Source of the DNA: RAM1 sp943372585
Lineage (GTDB): Bacteria; Pseudomonadota; Gammaproteobacteria; Burkholderiales; Burkholderiaceae_C
Length of the DNA: 24,344 nt
Assembly: GCA_943372585.1 (NCBI GenBank)
Contig: CALRZF020000016.1
Span: 1 to 24,344 of the forward strand
Reading direction: 5' to 3'
Both the position numbers and the translations under genes were made by a program. Positions 1 to 6,822 of the stretch are shown one piece after another. Numbering within the stretch: position 1 is the first letter of the stretch; every line of letters starts with the position of its first letter. The notes beneath the pieces were generated by a model. That model did no database searches. It saw nothing but the letters and a program-made list of their open reading frames with translations, and was not told the origin of the DNA.

Positions 1-1187
1 GGCGCGACCGCGACGCCGCCTGGGCCGACGCGAGGCTGGCCGCGGCCGAAACGCTGTCGCGCGCCGTGCGCCGCCCGGTGCTGGCCCATGTGGACCTGGC
101 CAGCGGGCGCTACCAGCTGGTGCTGGCGGCTGAGCCCGCCAGCTTCGCGCTGCAGATGGACCTGCGCACCACCGTGCCCTGGAGCGAATGGCCCATGGCG
201 CCCGACACCAGCCCCGTGCGCGTGACGCTGGAGCACGACAGCCAGAGCTTCGTGGTGCAGCCCGGGCGCATCGGCGCCGGCGGCTGGCGTTTTGACTTTC
301 ACAAACACCTGGCTGCCGACAGCCAGCCATTTGATGTGGTGGCCATCCGCCAGGTGGGCTGGGCCGAACTGCCCTGGGGCTGGATGGCGGCCTGGACGCT
401 GGCGGTGGCTGGCCTGCTGGCTGGCGCGGGTGTGCTGGTGCGCCAGCGCGAAGAGCGCCGCCGGGCCGAAGAACTCTTGCGCCTGGGCCAGGTCGCGCGG
501 CTGAACACCATGGGCGAGCTGGCCGCCGGCATGGCACACGAGCTCAACCAGCCACTGACGGCCCTGCTGGCCAACACCCAGGCGGCGGGCCGCCTGCTGG
601 CGGACGACCCACCCGACCTGCCCACCGCGCGCGACGCCATGGCGCAGGCGGTGCAGCAGGCCCGCCGCGCCGCCGATGTGGTGGGCCGGCTGCGCCGCGC
701 CGTGCAGCGGCCCGACACGGCGGCACAGGCCCAGCCCGTGGTGCTGCAGGACGCCGTGCGCAACGCGCTGTACCTGCTGGCGCCCGAACTGCAACGCCGC
801 CAGGTGGCAAGCCAGGTCGATGCGCCAGACGGGCCCGTAGCCGTGCTGGCCGAACCTGTGGCGCTGGAACAGATCATCCACAACCTGCTGATGAACGCAC
901 TGCAGGCGCTGGAGCAGGTGGGCGCGCCTGAGCGTCAGCTGCTGCTGACGCTGACCACCAGCGCCACGCATGGCGTGTTGACCGTGGCCGATACCGGCCC
1001 GGGTATGGCGCCCGAGGTATTGCCGCGCGTGTTTGAGCCCTTCTTCAGCACCCGCACCGGCGGCCTGGGGCTGGGCCTGAGCCTGTGCGAAACACTGGCC
1101 GCCGGCATGGGCGGCCAACTGACGGCCGCCCACCATGCGCCACGTGGTGCGGCCTTTCGCCTGAGCCTGCCGCTGTCAAGGCCATGA
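1..1187 (+). CDS. Sensor histidine kinase, 5'-truncated by the window edge
   Basis: The frame is open from base 3 to the stop at 1185-1187, so the N-terminus lies outside the window. The visible part begins with about 120 residues that look like an extracytoplasmic sensor region. A single hydrophobic segment follows (around 370-440 nt, LPWGWMAAWTLAVAGLL), then a charged linker (RQREERRRAEELL). The H-box has the form GELAAGMAHELNQPL with the phospho-acceptor His at 537-539. This HELNQPL form is typical of the FixL/DctB/TtrS type of kinase. The N-box (HNLLMNALQAL), the G1 box (ADTGPGM) and the G2 box (GGLGLGLSL) of the ATPase domain are all intact. The kinase should autophosphorylate and pass phosphate to the regulator encoded next, whose ATG overlaps this stop (ATGA). 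The signal is not readable from the sequence. The secreted HbpS-like protein downstream is a possible partner. Confidence 0.93.
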   Translation, partial: RDRDAAWADARLAAAETLSRAVRRPVLAHVDLASGRYQLVLAAEPASFALQMDLRTTVPWSEWPMAPDTSPVRVTLEHDSQSFVVQPGRIGAGGWRFDFHKHLAADSQPFDVVAIRQVGWAELPWGWMAAWTLAVAGLLAGAGVLVRQREERRRAEELLRLGQVARLNTMGELAAGMAHELNQPLTALLANTQAAGRLLADDPPDLPTARDAMAQAVQQARRAADVVGRLRRAVQRPDTAAQAQPVVLQDAVRNALYLLAPELQRRQVASQVDAPDGPVAVLAEPVALEQIIHNLLMNALQALEQVGAPERQLLLTLTTSATHGVLTVADTGPGMAPEVLPRVFEPFFSTRTGGLGLGLSLCETLAAGMGGQLTAAHHAPRGAAFRLSLPLSRP

Positions 1188-1807
1188 ACACCCTGTCGCC
1201 CCTCATCCACCTGATCGACGACGACGAGGCGGTGCGCGCCAGCCTGGCGCTGCTGATCGGCACCGTGGGGCTGCGGGTGCAGGCCTGGGCCGACCCGCAG
1301 GCCTTCATGGCGGGGTTTGACCGCCAGGGCATTGGCGCCATCGTGCTGGACGTGCGCATGCCCGGCATCAGCGGCCTCACGGTGCTGGACCAGCTGGTGG
1401 CGCAGGGCGTGGACCAGCCGGTCATCATGCTCACGGGCCACGGCACGGTGGAGATGTGCCGGCGCGCGTTCAAGTCAGGCGCGGCGGAGTTTCTGGAAAA
1501 GCCGGTGGACGACGAAGCCCTGCTGGAGGCACTGCAAAACGCCGTGCGCCAGCATGTGAAGTCGCGCGAGCGCCACCAGGCCGACCGCGCTGCACGCGAA
1601 CGCTTTGCGCAGCTGTCGGCGCGTGAACGCGAGGTGCTGGGCCTGATCGTCGCGGGCCTGACCAACAAGGAAATCGGGCGCGCGCTGGATGTGTCGCCGC
1701 GCACGGTGGAAACGCACCGCGCCAACCTGTTCGCCAAGCTGCAGGCCGAGTCGCTGGCGCAGTTGATCCGCGGCTACGCGGTGCTGGTGGACGAGGCTGC
1801 GGGCTGA
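1184..1807 (+). CDS. FixJ/NarL-type response regulator (REC + LuxR HTH)
   Basis: This 207-residue two-domain response regulator starts at ATG 1184, which overlaps the kinase stop and implies translational coupling. The receiver domain has the acidic cluster D12-D14, phospho-acceptor D56 in VLDVRMPG, T84 in MLTGHG and K106 in EKPVD, so all phosphorylation residues are present. From about residue 144 a LuxR-type helix-turn-helix follows (LSAREREVLGLIVAGLTNKEIG, then SPRTVETHRANLFAKL). An in-frame open stretch reaches upstream to 1085, but it lies inside the kinase gene and has no start as good as ATG 1184. The regulator should act as a DNA-binding transcription factor, probably a dimer on phosphorylation. 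The paired palindromes at 1816-1849, just behind the gene, are a plausible target. Confidence 0.95.
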   Translation: MNTLSPLIHLIDDDEAVRASLALLIGTVGLRVQAWADPQAFMAGFDRQGIGAIVLDVRMPGISGLTVLDQLVAQGVDQPVIMLTGHGTVEMCRRAFKSGAAEFLEKPVDDEALLEALQNAVRQHVKSRERHQADRAARERFAQLSAREREVLGLIVAGLTNKEIGRALDVSPRTVETHRANLFAKLQAESLAQLIRGYAVLVDEAAG

Positions 1808-1810
1808 AAA

Positions 1811-1849
1811 GGCTCCGTAGTTTTACGGAGCCCCGCGCGTAGCCGTACG
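1811..1849. promoter_or_regulatory. Tandem CGTA-N4-TACG palindromes, candidate response-regulator operator
   Basis: Two inverted repeats of the same form lie between the regulator stop and the HbpS-like gene. Site 1 has CGTA 1816-1819 and TACG 1824-1827, and its arms extend to 9 bp (1811-1819 with 1824-1832). Site 2 has CGTA 1838-1841 and TACG 1846-1849. Both read CGTAG-NNN-TACG, and their centres are 22 bp apart, about two helical turns, so bound dimers would sit on the same DNA face. Site 1 could fold as a hairpin in RNA, but it is followed by CCCGCGCG and no T-run, which argues against an intrinsic terminator. The pair lies about 75-110 bp upstream of ATG 1923, a normal position for an activator. 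Confidence 0.6.
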
Positions 1850-1922
1850 AATGGGCGAAACGCGGCGCAATTCCTACAGTTCCCTCACGGTTGATTGAAC
1901 CGCATCACCCCAGGAGAACACC

Positions 1923-2408
1923 ATGAACAAAGCCCTTTGCACCCTGACACTGGCGATCATTGCCACCGCCGCCCAGGCCCAGGCCGTGCGCACCGAAAAG
2001 AACATGTCGCTGGAGCTGGCCAACCAGATCGCCGGCGCTACGGTCGCCGCCTGCACTGCCGGCGGGTACGCCGTGACCGCCACCGTGGTGGACCGCGCGG
2101 GCAGCATCCGCGCCGTGCAGCGCGCCGACAATGCCGGCCCCCACACGCTGGCGGCCAGCCTGCAGAAGGCCTTCACGTCCGCCTCGGCCAAAAACAACAC
2201 GCTGGCCATGATGGAAGGCGCGCAGAAGAACCCGGCCGCGGCCAACCTGGTGCACATCCCCGGCTTTTTGCTGCTGGGCGGTGGCGTACCGGTGAAGGTC
2301 GGCAACGAGGTCATCGGCGCCGTGGGCGTGGGCGGTGCACCGGGCGGCCACCTGGACGAGCAATGCGCCGTGGCCGCGCTGGACAAGGTCAAGGATCAGT
2401 TGAAGTAA
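1923..2408 (+). CDS. Secreted HbpS/GlcG-family (DUF336) protein, putative heme-binding
   Basis: This 161-residue protein has a clear signal peptide (MNKALCTLTLAIIATAAQAQA, cleavage near residue 20). The mature part matches the GlcG/HbpS (DUF336) fold: an N-terminal helix region (SLELANQIAGATVAACTAGGYAV), a strand with VVDRAGSIRAVQRADNAGPHTL, a helix with KAFTSASAK, and the glycine-rich GVPVKVGNEVIGAVGVGGAPGG loop. Members bind heme or act as accessory proteins. In Streptomyces, HbpS is secreted and modulates the SenS-SenR two-component system. A good Shine-Dalgarno (AGGAGA, 1912-1917) supports ATG 1923. The kinase/regulator pair upstream and the exported ankyrin protein downstream suggest a periplasmic sensing or stress role. 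Heme binding is inferred from the family. I cannot identify ligand residues with certainty. Confidence 0.88.
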   Translation: MNKALCTLTLAIIATAAQAQAVRTEKNMSLELANQIAGATVAACTAGGYAVTATVVDRAGSIRAVQRADNAGPHTLAASLQKAFTSASAKNNTLAMMEGAQKNPAAANLVHIPGFLLLGGGVPVKVGNEVIGAVGVGGAPGGHLDEQCAVAALDKVKDQLK

Positions 2409-2431
2409 TCCCACCGATTGGAGGTATCCCC

Positions 2432-3139
2432 ATGAAGCCGAACCGCATTCATTCCCTGCTGCATCACCTGTTGCTGGCCGCTGTCTGCGGTCTCGGTACA
2501 GTCACCGCCATCGCTCAGGTGGGCCCCACGCCCGCCGAAGCAGCACGCTACAGCGGCCTGCACGCCGCCGCCCACAAGGGCGACGCGGCGCAGATCGCCA
2601 AACTGGCCGCCGCCAAGGCCGACCTGAACGCCCGCGACGGCAACGGCCGCACGCCGCTGCATGTGGCCACGTTCGCCAAACAGCGCGAGGCCATCCGCGC
2701 GCTGGCCAAGGCCGGCGCCGACATCAACCTGCTGGACAACGACCGCTACGACGGTGTGACCATTGCGTCCGTGGCCGACGACGAGGAAACGCTGCGTGTA
2801 CTGCTGTCGCTGGGCGCCAGCGCCAAACAGGTGACCAGCCGCTACGACGGCACCGCGCTGATCGCCGCCGCCCACCTGGGGCATGACGGCGTGGTGCGCC
2901 AGCTGATCGCCGCCGGTGCGCCGCTGGACCATGTGAACAACCTGCACTGGACGGCGGTGATCGAGTCCATCGTGCTGGGCAACGGCGGCGCGCGCCACCA
3001 GGCCACGCTCAAGGCCTTGATTGACGCCAAAGCGGATCTGCAGCTCAAGGACCGCCAGGGCGTCACACCGCTGCAGCTGGCGCGCTCGCGTGGCTACGGC
3101 GAGATGGTGAAGATGCTGGAGGCCGCAGGCGCCCGCTGA
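2432..3139 (+). CDS. Exported ankyrin-repeat protein
   Basis: This 235-residue protein starts at ATG 2432, behind GGAGG at 2420-2424. The first 29 residues look like a signal peptide with a hydrophobic core (LLHHLLLAAVCGLGTVTAIAQ), so it is probably periplasmic. About six ankyrin repeats follow, recognisable by GLHAAAHKGD, DGNGRTPLHVAT, AGADINLLDND, YDGTALIAAAHLGHDGVV and RQGVTPLQLARSRGY. Ankyrin arrays mediate protein-protein contacts. The frame is open upstream to 1895, but that part overlaps the HbpS-like gene and has no signal. The gene begins 23 bp after the HbpS-like stop and is probably co-transcribed with it. A periplasmic ankyrin protein, AnkB of Pseudomonas aeruginosa, supports catalase activity, so a link to oxidative stress is possible but unproven here. 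Confidence 0.9.
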   Translation: MKPNRIHSLLHHLLLAAVCGLGTVTAIAQVGPTPAEAARYSGLHAAAHKGDAAQIAKLAAAKADLNARDGNGRTPLHVATFAKQREAIRALAKAGADINLLDNDRYDGVTIASVADDEETLRVLLSLGASAKQVTSRYDGTALIAAAHLGHDGVVRQLIAAGAPLDHVNNLHWTAVIESIVLGNGGARHQATLKALIDAKADLQLKDRQGVTPLQLARSRGYGEMVKMLEAAGAR

Positions 3140-3188
3140 AGGCGCGTCGATAGGGGAAAACACAATGCCCCTGCGGCGCAGGCGCGCC

Positions 3189-3194
3189 TAGCAT
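3189..3194 (+). promoter_or_regulatory. -10-like element for a leaderless araC-type mRNA
   Basis: TAGCAT lies 7 nt before ATG 3202, and no Shine-Dalgarno sequence precedes that ATG. Transcription would begin at or next to the A of the start codon. The string from the hexamer to ATG is nearly identical to the one before rlmJ (13529-13544). The -35 region is weak (TGCCCC near 3166). Confidence 0.45.
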
Positions 3195-3201
3195 CGGCCC
3201 C

Positions 3202-4131
3202 ATGCCTGCAACCGCCGGGGCGGGGCCGTCCGGCGCGGCCCGCCCCACCATCCACCGCGAAGTTTTACCGTCCGCCTCGCGCCACGTGAGCCTGGCGCTG
3301 GTGCTGGTCCCCGGGCCGGTGCACGAGATCGAGCCCGAGCCTTACCTGCGCATCAGCTTCAACGTGGGGCCTTCGTATTCGTTTGACGCGTCCGGCCCCG
3401 GCACGCACGCCAGCTTTGCCATGCGCCACCATGCCCTGATGGTCATACCGCCCGACACAGCGGTCGCCCACAGCACGGCCACGCCGCGCCCGACCGGCCG
3501 CGCGCTCAAGCCGGCGCGGCTGGCCACGTTTCGCATCTCTACCGACTTGCTGGCCGACAGCGCCGTGGCGCTGGGCCTGCCGCCCGAGCGCGCACAGCTG
3601 CGCCACCAGGTGGTACCGGGCGATGAGGTGCTGCGCCTGCTGTCGCAGGCGCTGTACGCCGACCTGCGCGAAGGCCACCCTGACGGCGCGCGCGCCACCG
3701 AGCGGCTGGCCATGGCACTGGTCACGCGGCTTTTGCTGCGCGAACAGGGCCGCAGCGCCGGGCCGGCGCAAGGCGGGCTGGACAAGGCACGTGCCCACAT
3801 TGACGCCCACCTGGGCGACAGCCTGAGCCTGGAGGACCTGGCTGCCGTGGCCGGGATGAGCCTGTTCCATTTCTGCCGGGTGTTTCGCGACTCCACCGGC
3901 GTCACGCCGCACCAGTACATCGTGGGCCGTCGCATGGAGCTGGCCTGCCGGCTGCTGTGGTCTGCGCGACTCGCCAGCGGCGGCGGCCCCGGCATGCTGG
4001 ACATTGCGCTGGCCTGCGGCTTCAGCTCACAAAGCCACTTTGCCGCGCAGTTTCGCCGCCACACGGGCCAGACGCCGCGGCAGTGGCAGCGCAACCTGGG
4101 GCAGGCTGCGGACACACCCGAGGCCCCCTGA
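3202..4131 (+). CDS. AraC-family transcriptional regulator
   Basis: This 309-residue protein has an N-terminal effector domain (about residues 1-180) of no recognisable subfamily. It is followed by an AraC-type double helix-turn-helix of about 100 residues: DKARAHIDAHLGDSLSLEDLAAVAGMSLFHFCRVFRDSTGVTPHQYI, then MLDIALACGFSSQSHFAAQFRRHTGQTPRQWQ. The second motif is the conserved AraC signature. ATG 3202 lacks a ribosome-binding site, but a -10-like TAGCAT stands 7 nt before it, which suggests a leaderless message. The downstream gene for an ABC binding protein, preceded by an inverted repeat at 4175-4188, is a plausible target. The effector is unknown. Confidence 0.92.
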   Translation: MPATAGAGPSGAARPTIHREVLPSASRHVSLALVLVPGPVHEIEPEPYLRISFNVGPSYSFDASGPGTHASFAMRHHALMVIPPDTAVAHSTATPRPTGRALKPARLATFRISTDLLADSAVALGLPPERAQLRHQVVPGDEVLRLLSQALYADLREGHPDGARATERLAMALVTRLLLREQGRSAGPAQGGLDKARAHIDAHLGDSLSLEDLAAVAGMSLFHFCRVFRDSTGVTPHQYIVGRRMELACRLLWSARLASGGGPGMLDIALACGFSSQSHFAAQFRRHTGQTPRQWQRNLGQAADTPEAP

Positions 4132-4174
4132 GTTACCTGCGCGACAGCGACACAGGGTTTGCCTGAGGCTTGCC

Positions 4175-4188
4175 GCGCAAGATTGCGC
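4175..4188. promoter_or_regulatory. Inverted repeat GCGCAA-GA-TTGCGC, possible operator
   Basis: A perfect 6-bp-arm inverted repeat with a 2-bp spacer lies in the 147-bp gap between the AraC-type gene and the ABC binding-protein gene, about 90 bp before ATG 4279. No T-run follows, so it is a poor terminator candidate. It could be a regulator site for the binding-protein gene. A short palindrome in GC-rich DNA may also be chance. Confidence 0.3.
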
Positions 4189-4278
4189 CAAACGGCGTGC
4201 CGTACAGCAATTTCGGGCCAGACCGCAAGGCAAGCGCTCGGCACAGTGACATCTCCCATAACCACAACGGAGACGTCG

Positions 4279-5421
4279 ATGAGGCACCTGACCCACCACC
4301 CCCTGACCCGCCGCACCCTGTTGGGCGGCCTGGCCGCCACCGCCCTGGGCGCGCACGCCAGCGTGCCACCGCCCAAGGGCGACTTGCTGATCGGCCAGAG
4401 CGCGCCGTTGTCGGGGCCCATGGCCAATCCCATGGCCAATGTGCTGGCCGGCCAGCAACTGGCCATTGACGAGATCAACCGCAAAGGCGGCATTGGCGGG
4501 CGCCGCGTGCGCCTGGACACGCTGGACGACGCCTTTGATCCCAAGCGCACGCTGGAAAATTCACGCACGCTGGTCGAGCAACGCGGCGCGCTGTCGCTGT
4601 TTGGCACCGTCGGCACCGGCCAGACGCTGGCCGTGCTGCCCTACATCGCTGAAAAGCGCGTGCCGCTGATTGCGGCCTACAGCGGCAGCCCCGCGCTGCG
4701 TGCACAACCCAACGCGTATTTCTTCACCACGCAGGCGGGCTACGACGACGAGCTGGTGCGCATCGTGCGCAACCTGGTGGCCGTGCAGGCCAGACGCATT
4801 GCGCTGGTCTACCAGGACAACGAGTTCGGCAAACTGTTGGCGCCGCTGGCCGAGAAGATCGTCGCAGCCGAGGGCGCCACGCTGGCCGGCACGCGCTCGC
4901 TGCAGTCCACGGGCGCGGATTCAGTGGCGGCCGCGCAGGCCGTCTCGGGCATGAAGGCGCAGGCCGTGGTGCTGCTGGTGGCCGGCCCGGCCGTGGTGGG
5001 CTACATCAAGGCCAACCGCGCCTACGCGGGGCTGCCGGTGTACACGCTGTCGCTGTCGGTGGGCTCGGCCATCCTGAAGGCGCTGGGTGATGACGCCCGC
5101 GGCCTGGCGGTGTCGCGCGCCACGCCCTATCCCTGGCGTGCCACCACGCCGCTGGCCAAGGAGTTCAACGCGGTGATGGCCCGTGCCGGCAAGGAGGTGG
5201 ACTACGACCATTACCTGGGCTACATCAACATGCAGGTGATGGCCGCAGGCCTGCGCGGCGCGGGCAAGAGCCCCACGCCCGAGACGGTGAAAGAGGCCAT
5301 GGAAAAGCTGGCCCGCCTGGACCTGGGCGGCTATGTGATGGAGTTCGGCCCCGATCGCCGCCACGGCTCCAATTTTGTGGAGATCACCGTGGTCGGCCCC
5401 CGGGGCAACTTCATCAGGTGA
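4279..5421 (+). CDS. ABC transporter substrate-binding protein, branched-chain amino-acid type
   Basis: This 380-residue protein starts at ATG 4279 with CGGAGA 6 nt upstream. The N-terminus has a twin-arginine-like export signal (LTRRTLLGGLAATALGAHA, R11-R12). The mature part is a type I periplasmic binding protein of the LivJ/Leu-Ile-Val family. It shows GDLLIGQSAPLSGPM, AGQQLAIDEINRKGGIGGRRVRL, the GTVGTGQT loop, and RIALVYQDNEFGK in the second lobe. The ligand cannot be read; such proteins bind amino acids, aromatic acids, amides or other small molecules. No permease or ATPase gene lies beside it, so it is an orphan that must use a transporter encoded elsewhere. Its last 8 bp overlap the 3' end of tyrS on the opposite strand. 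Confidence 0.92.
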   Translation: MRHLTHHPLTRRTLLGGLAATALGAHASVPPPKGDLLIGQSAPLSGPMANPMANVLAGQQLAIDEINRKGGIGGRRVRLDTLDDAFDPKRTLENSRTLVEQRGALSLFGTVGTGQTLAVLPYIAEKRVPLIAAYSGSPALRAQPNAYFFTTQAGYDDELVRIVRNLVAVQARRIALVYQDNEFGKLLAPLAEKIVAAEGATLAGTRSLQSTGADSVAAAQAVSGMKAQAVVLLVAGPAVVGYIKANRAYAGLPVYTLSLSVGSAILKALGDDARGLAVSRATPYPWRATTPLAKEFNAVMARAGKEVDYDHYLGYINMQVMAAGLRGAGKSPTPETVKEAMEKLARLDLGGYVMEFGPDRRHGSNFVEITVVGPRGNFIR

Positions 5422-6646
5422 GCGTGACGCGGGCAAACTTGCGCTTGCCCACCTGCACGACGTAGGTGCCCGCGTCCAGCTTCAAACCCTTGTCGCTGAC
5501 CACGCTGGAGTCCACCCGGACACCGCCGCCTTCAATCAGGCGGCCGGCTTCCGTGCTGGACGGCGCCAGGCCTGCGGCCTTCAGCAATGCGCCAATACCC
5601 ATGGGCGCGCCCGCCAGCGTCATGGCCGGGATGTCATCGGGCACGCCGCCCTTGCTGCGGTTGGTGAAGTCCTGCTCGGCCGTGTCAGCCGCCGCGGCGT
5701 TGTGAAAGCGCGCAGTGATTTCCTTGGCCAGCAGGACCTTGGCATCCTTGGGGTTGCGCCCGCCCTCCACCTCAGCCTTGAGCTTGGCGATGTCGGCCTC
5801 GCTCTTGAATGACAGCAGCGTGTACCAGCGCCACATCAGCGTGTCGCTGATGGACAGCACCTTGGCGAACATGGTGTTGGGGTCTTCGGTCACGCCGATG
5901 TAGTTGTTCTTGCTCTTGGACATCTTGTCCACACCGTCCAGGCCCTCCAGCAGCGGCATGGTCAAAATGCACTGCGGCTCCTGGCCGTACTCCTGCTGCA
6001 GGTGGCGGCCCATGAGCAGGTTGAACTTCTGGTCGGTGCCGCCCAGCTCCAGGTCGCTCTTGAGTGCGACGCTGTCATAGCCCTGCATCAGCGGGTACAG
6101 GAACTCATGGATGGAGATCGACGTGCCGGCCTTGAAACGGTCGTGGAAATCGTTGCGCTCCATCATGCGCGCCACGGTGTAGCGCGACGCCAGCTGGATC
6201 ATGCCGCGCGCCCCCAGCGGGTCGCTCCATTCGCTGTTGTAGCGCAGCTCGGTTTTGGCGGGGTCCAGAATCTTTTCGGCCTGGGCACGGTAGGTCTCGG
6301 CGTTGGCCTTGATCTGCTCAGCCGTCAGCGGCGGGCGGGTGGTGTTGCGCCCCGACGGGTCGCCGATCATGGACGTGAAGTCGCCGATCAAAAAGATCAC
6401 CGTGTGGCCCAGGTCCTGCAGCTGGCGCATCTTGTTGAGCACCACGGTGTGGCCGATGTGGATGTCCGGTGCGGTCGGGTCCAGCCCCAGCTTGATGCGC
6501 AGCGGCACGCCCGTGGCCTCGGAACGGGCCAGCTTTTTGACCCAGTCGTCCTGCGGAATCAGCTCCTCGCAGCCGCGCAGCGTGACCGCCAGCGCCTCAC
6601 GGACACGGTCGGTGACGGGGAAATTTGTAACTGGAGCTTGATTCAT
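5414..6646 (-). CDS. tyrS: Tyrosyl-tRNA synthetase
   Basis: This class I aminoacyl-tRNA synthetase charges tRNA-Tyr. From ATG at 6644-6646 the product has 410 residues. The HIGH motif is at residues 63-66 (in DPTAPDIHIGH), KMSKS is at 241-245 (DKMSKSKNN), and a C-terminal S4-like RNA-binding domain ends the protein (GRLIEGGGVRVD, then GTYVVQVGKRKFARV). The length fits the longer TyrS form common in betaproteobacteria. The frame is open a further 17 codons to 6697, but MNQAPVTNFPVTDRV is the family-like start. The Shine-Dalgarno is weak. The gene is convergent with the ABC binding-protein gene, overlapping its end by 8 bp, and divergent from the M23 peptidase gene. Confidence 0.97.
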   Translation of the reverse strand: MNQAPVTNFPVTDRVREALAVTLRGCEELIPQDDWVKKLARSEATGVPLRIKLGLDPTAPDIHIGHTVVLNKMRQLQDLGHTVIFLIGDFTSMIGDPSGRNTTRPPLTAEQIKANAETYRAQAEKILDPAKTELRYNSEWSDPLGARGMIQLASRYTVARMMERNDFHDRFKAGTSISIHEFLYPLMQGYDSVALKSDLELGGTDQKFNLLMGRHLQQEYGQEPQCILTMPLLEGLDGVDKMSKSKNNYIGVTEDPNTMFAKVLSISDTLMWRWYTLLSFKSEADIAKLKAEVEGGRNPKDAKVLLAKEITARFHNAAAADTAEQDFTNRSKGGVPDDIPAMTLAGAPMGIGALLKAAGLAPSSTEAGRLIEGGGVRVDSSVVSDKGLKLDAGTYVVQVGKRKFARVTLT

Positions 6647-6682
6647 AAGGGTTTTTTCAGATGCCCGGGTGGGTAGGCTGGC

Positions 6683-6688
6683 TATACT
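6683..6688 (+). promoter_or_regulatory. -10-like TATACT in the tyrS/M23 divergent region
   Basis: The 176-bp gap between tyrS and the M23 gene contains GGCTATACT, the same string found at the paaA -10 box. No good -35 is visible. It would give the M23 gene a leader of about 130 nt. The reverse strand reads AGTATAG here and could serve tyrS instead. Confidence 0.35.
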
Positions 6689-6822
6689 GCGTTCCATCGA
6701 CTGTGCCGGATTTTAATTGGCGCAGTTTTTGCAAATCGTCTGTCAGCAATCAGCGACTTGTAACGTAGGGAACCATCCCGCCGCTGTGTGGGACATACAG
6801 GCTCTTTCTGGGGACTCATCTT

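Noticed and set aside
1811..1832. Intrinsic terminator after the response regulator
   Set aside because: The 9-bp stem is good, but no T-run follows on the plus strand, and a second copy of its core occurs 22 bp away, which fits an operator better.
3342..4616. Open frame of 424 codons on the - strand across the AraC-type gene and the binding-protein gene
   Set aside because: It spans two well-supported genes and the gap between them, and its product is low-complexity Arg/Ser/Ala-rich.
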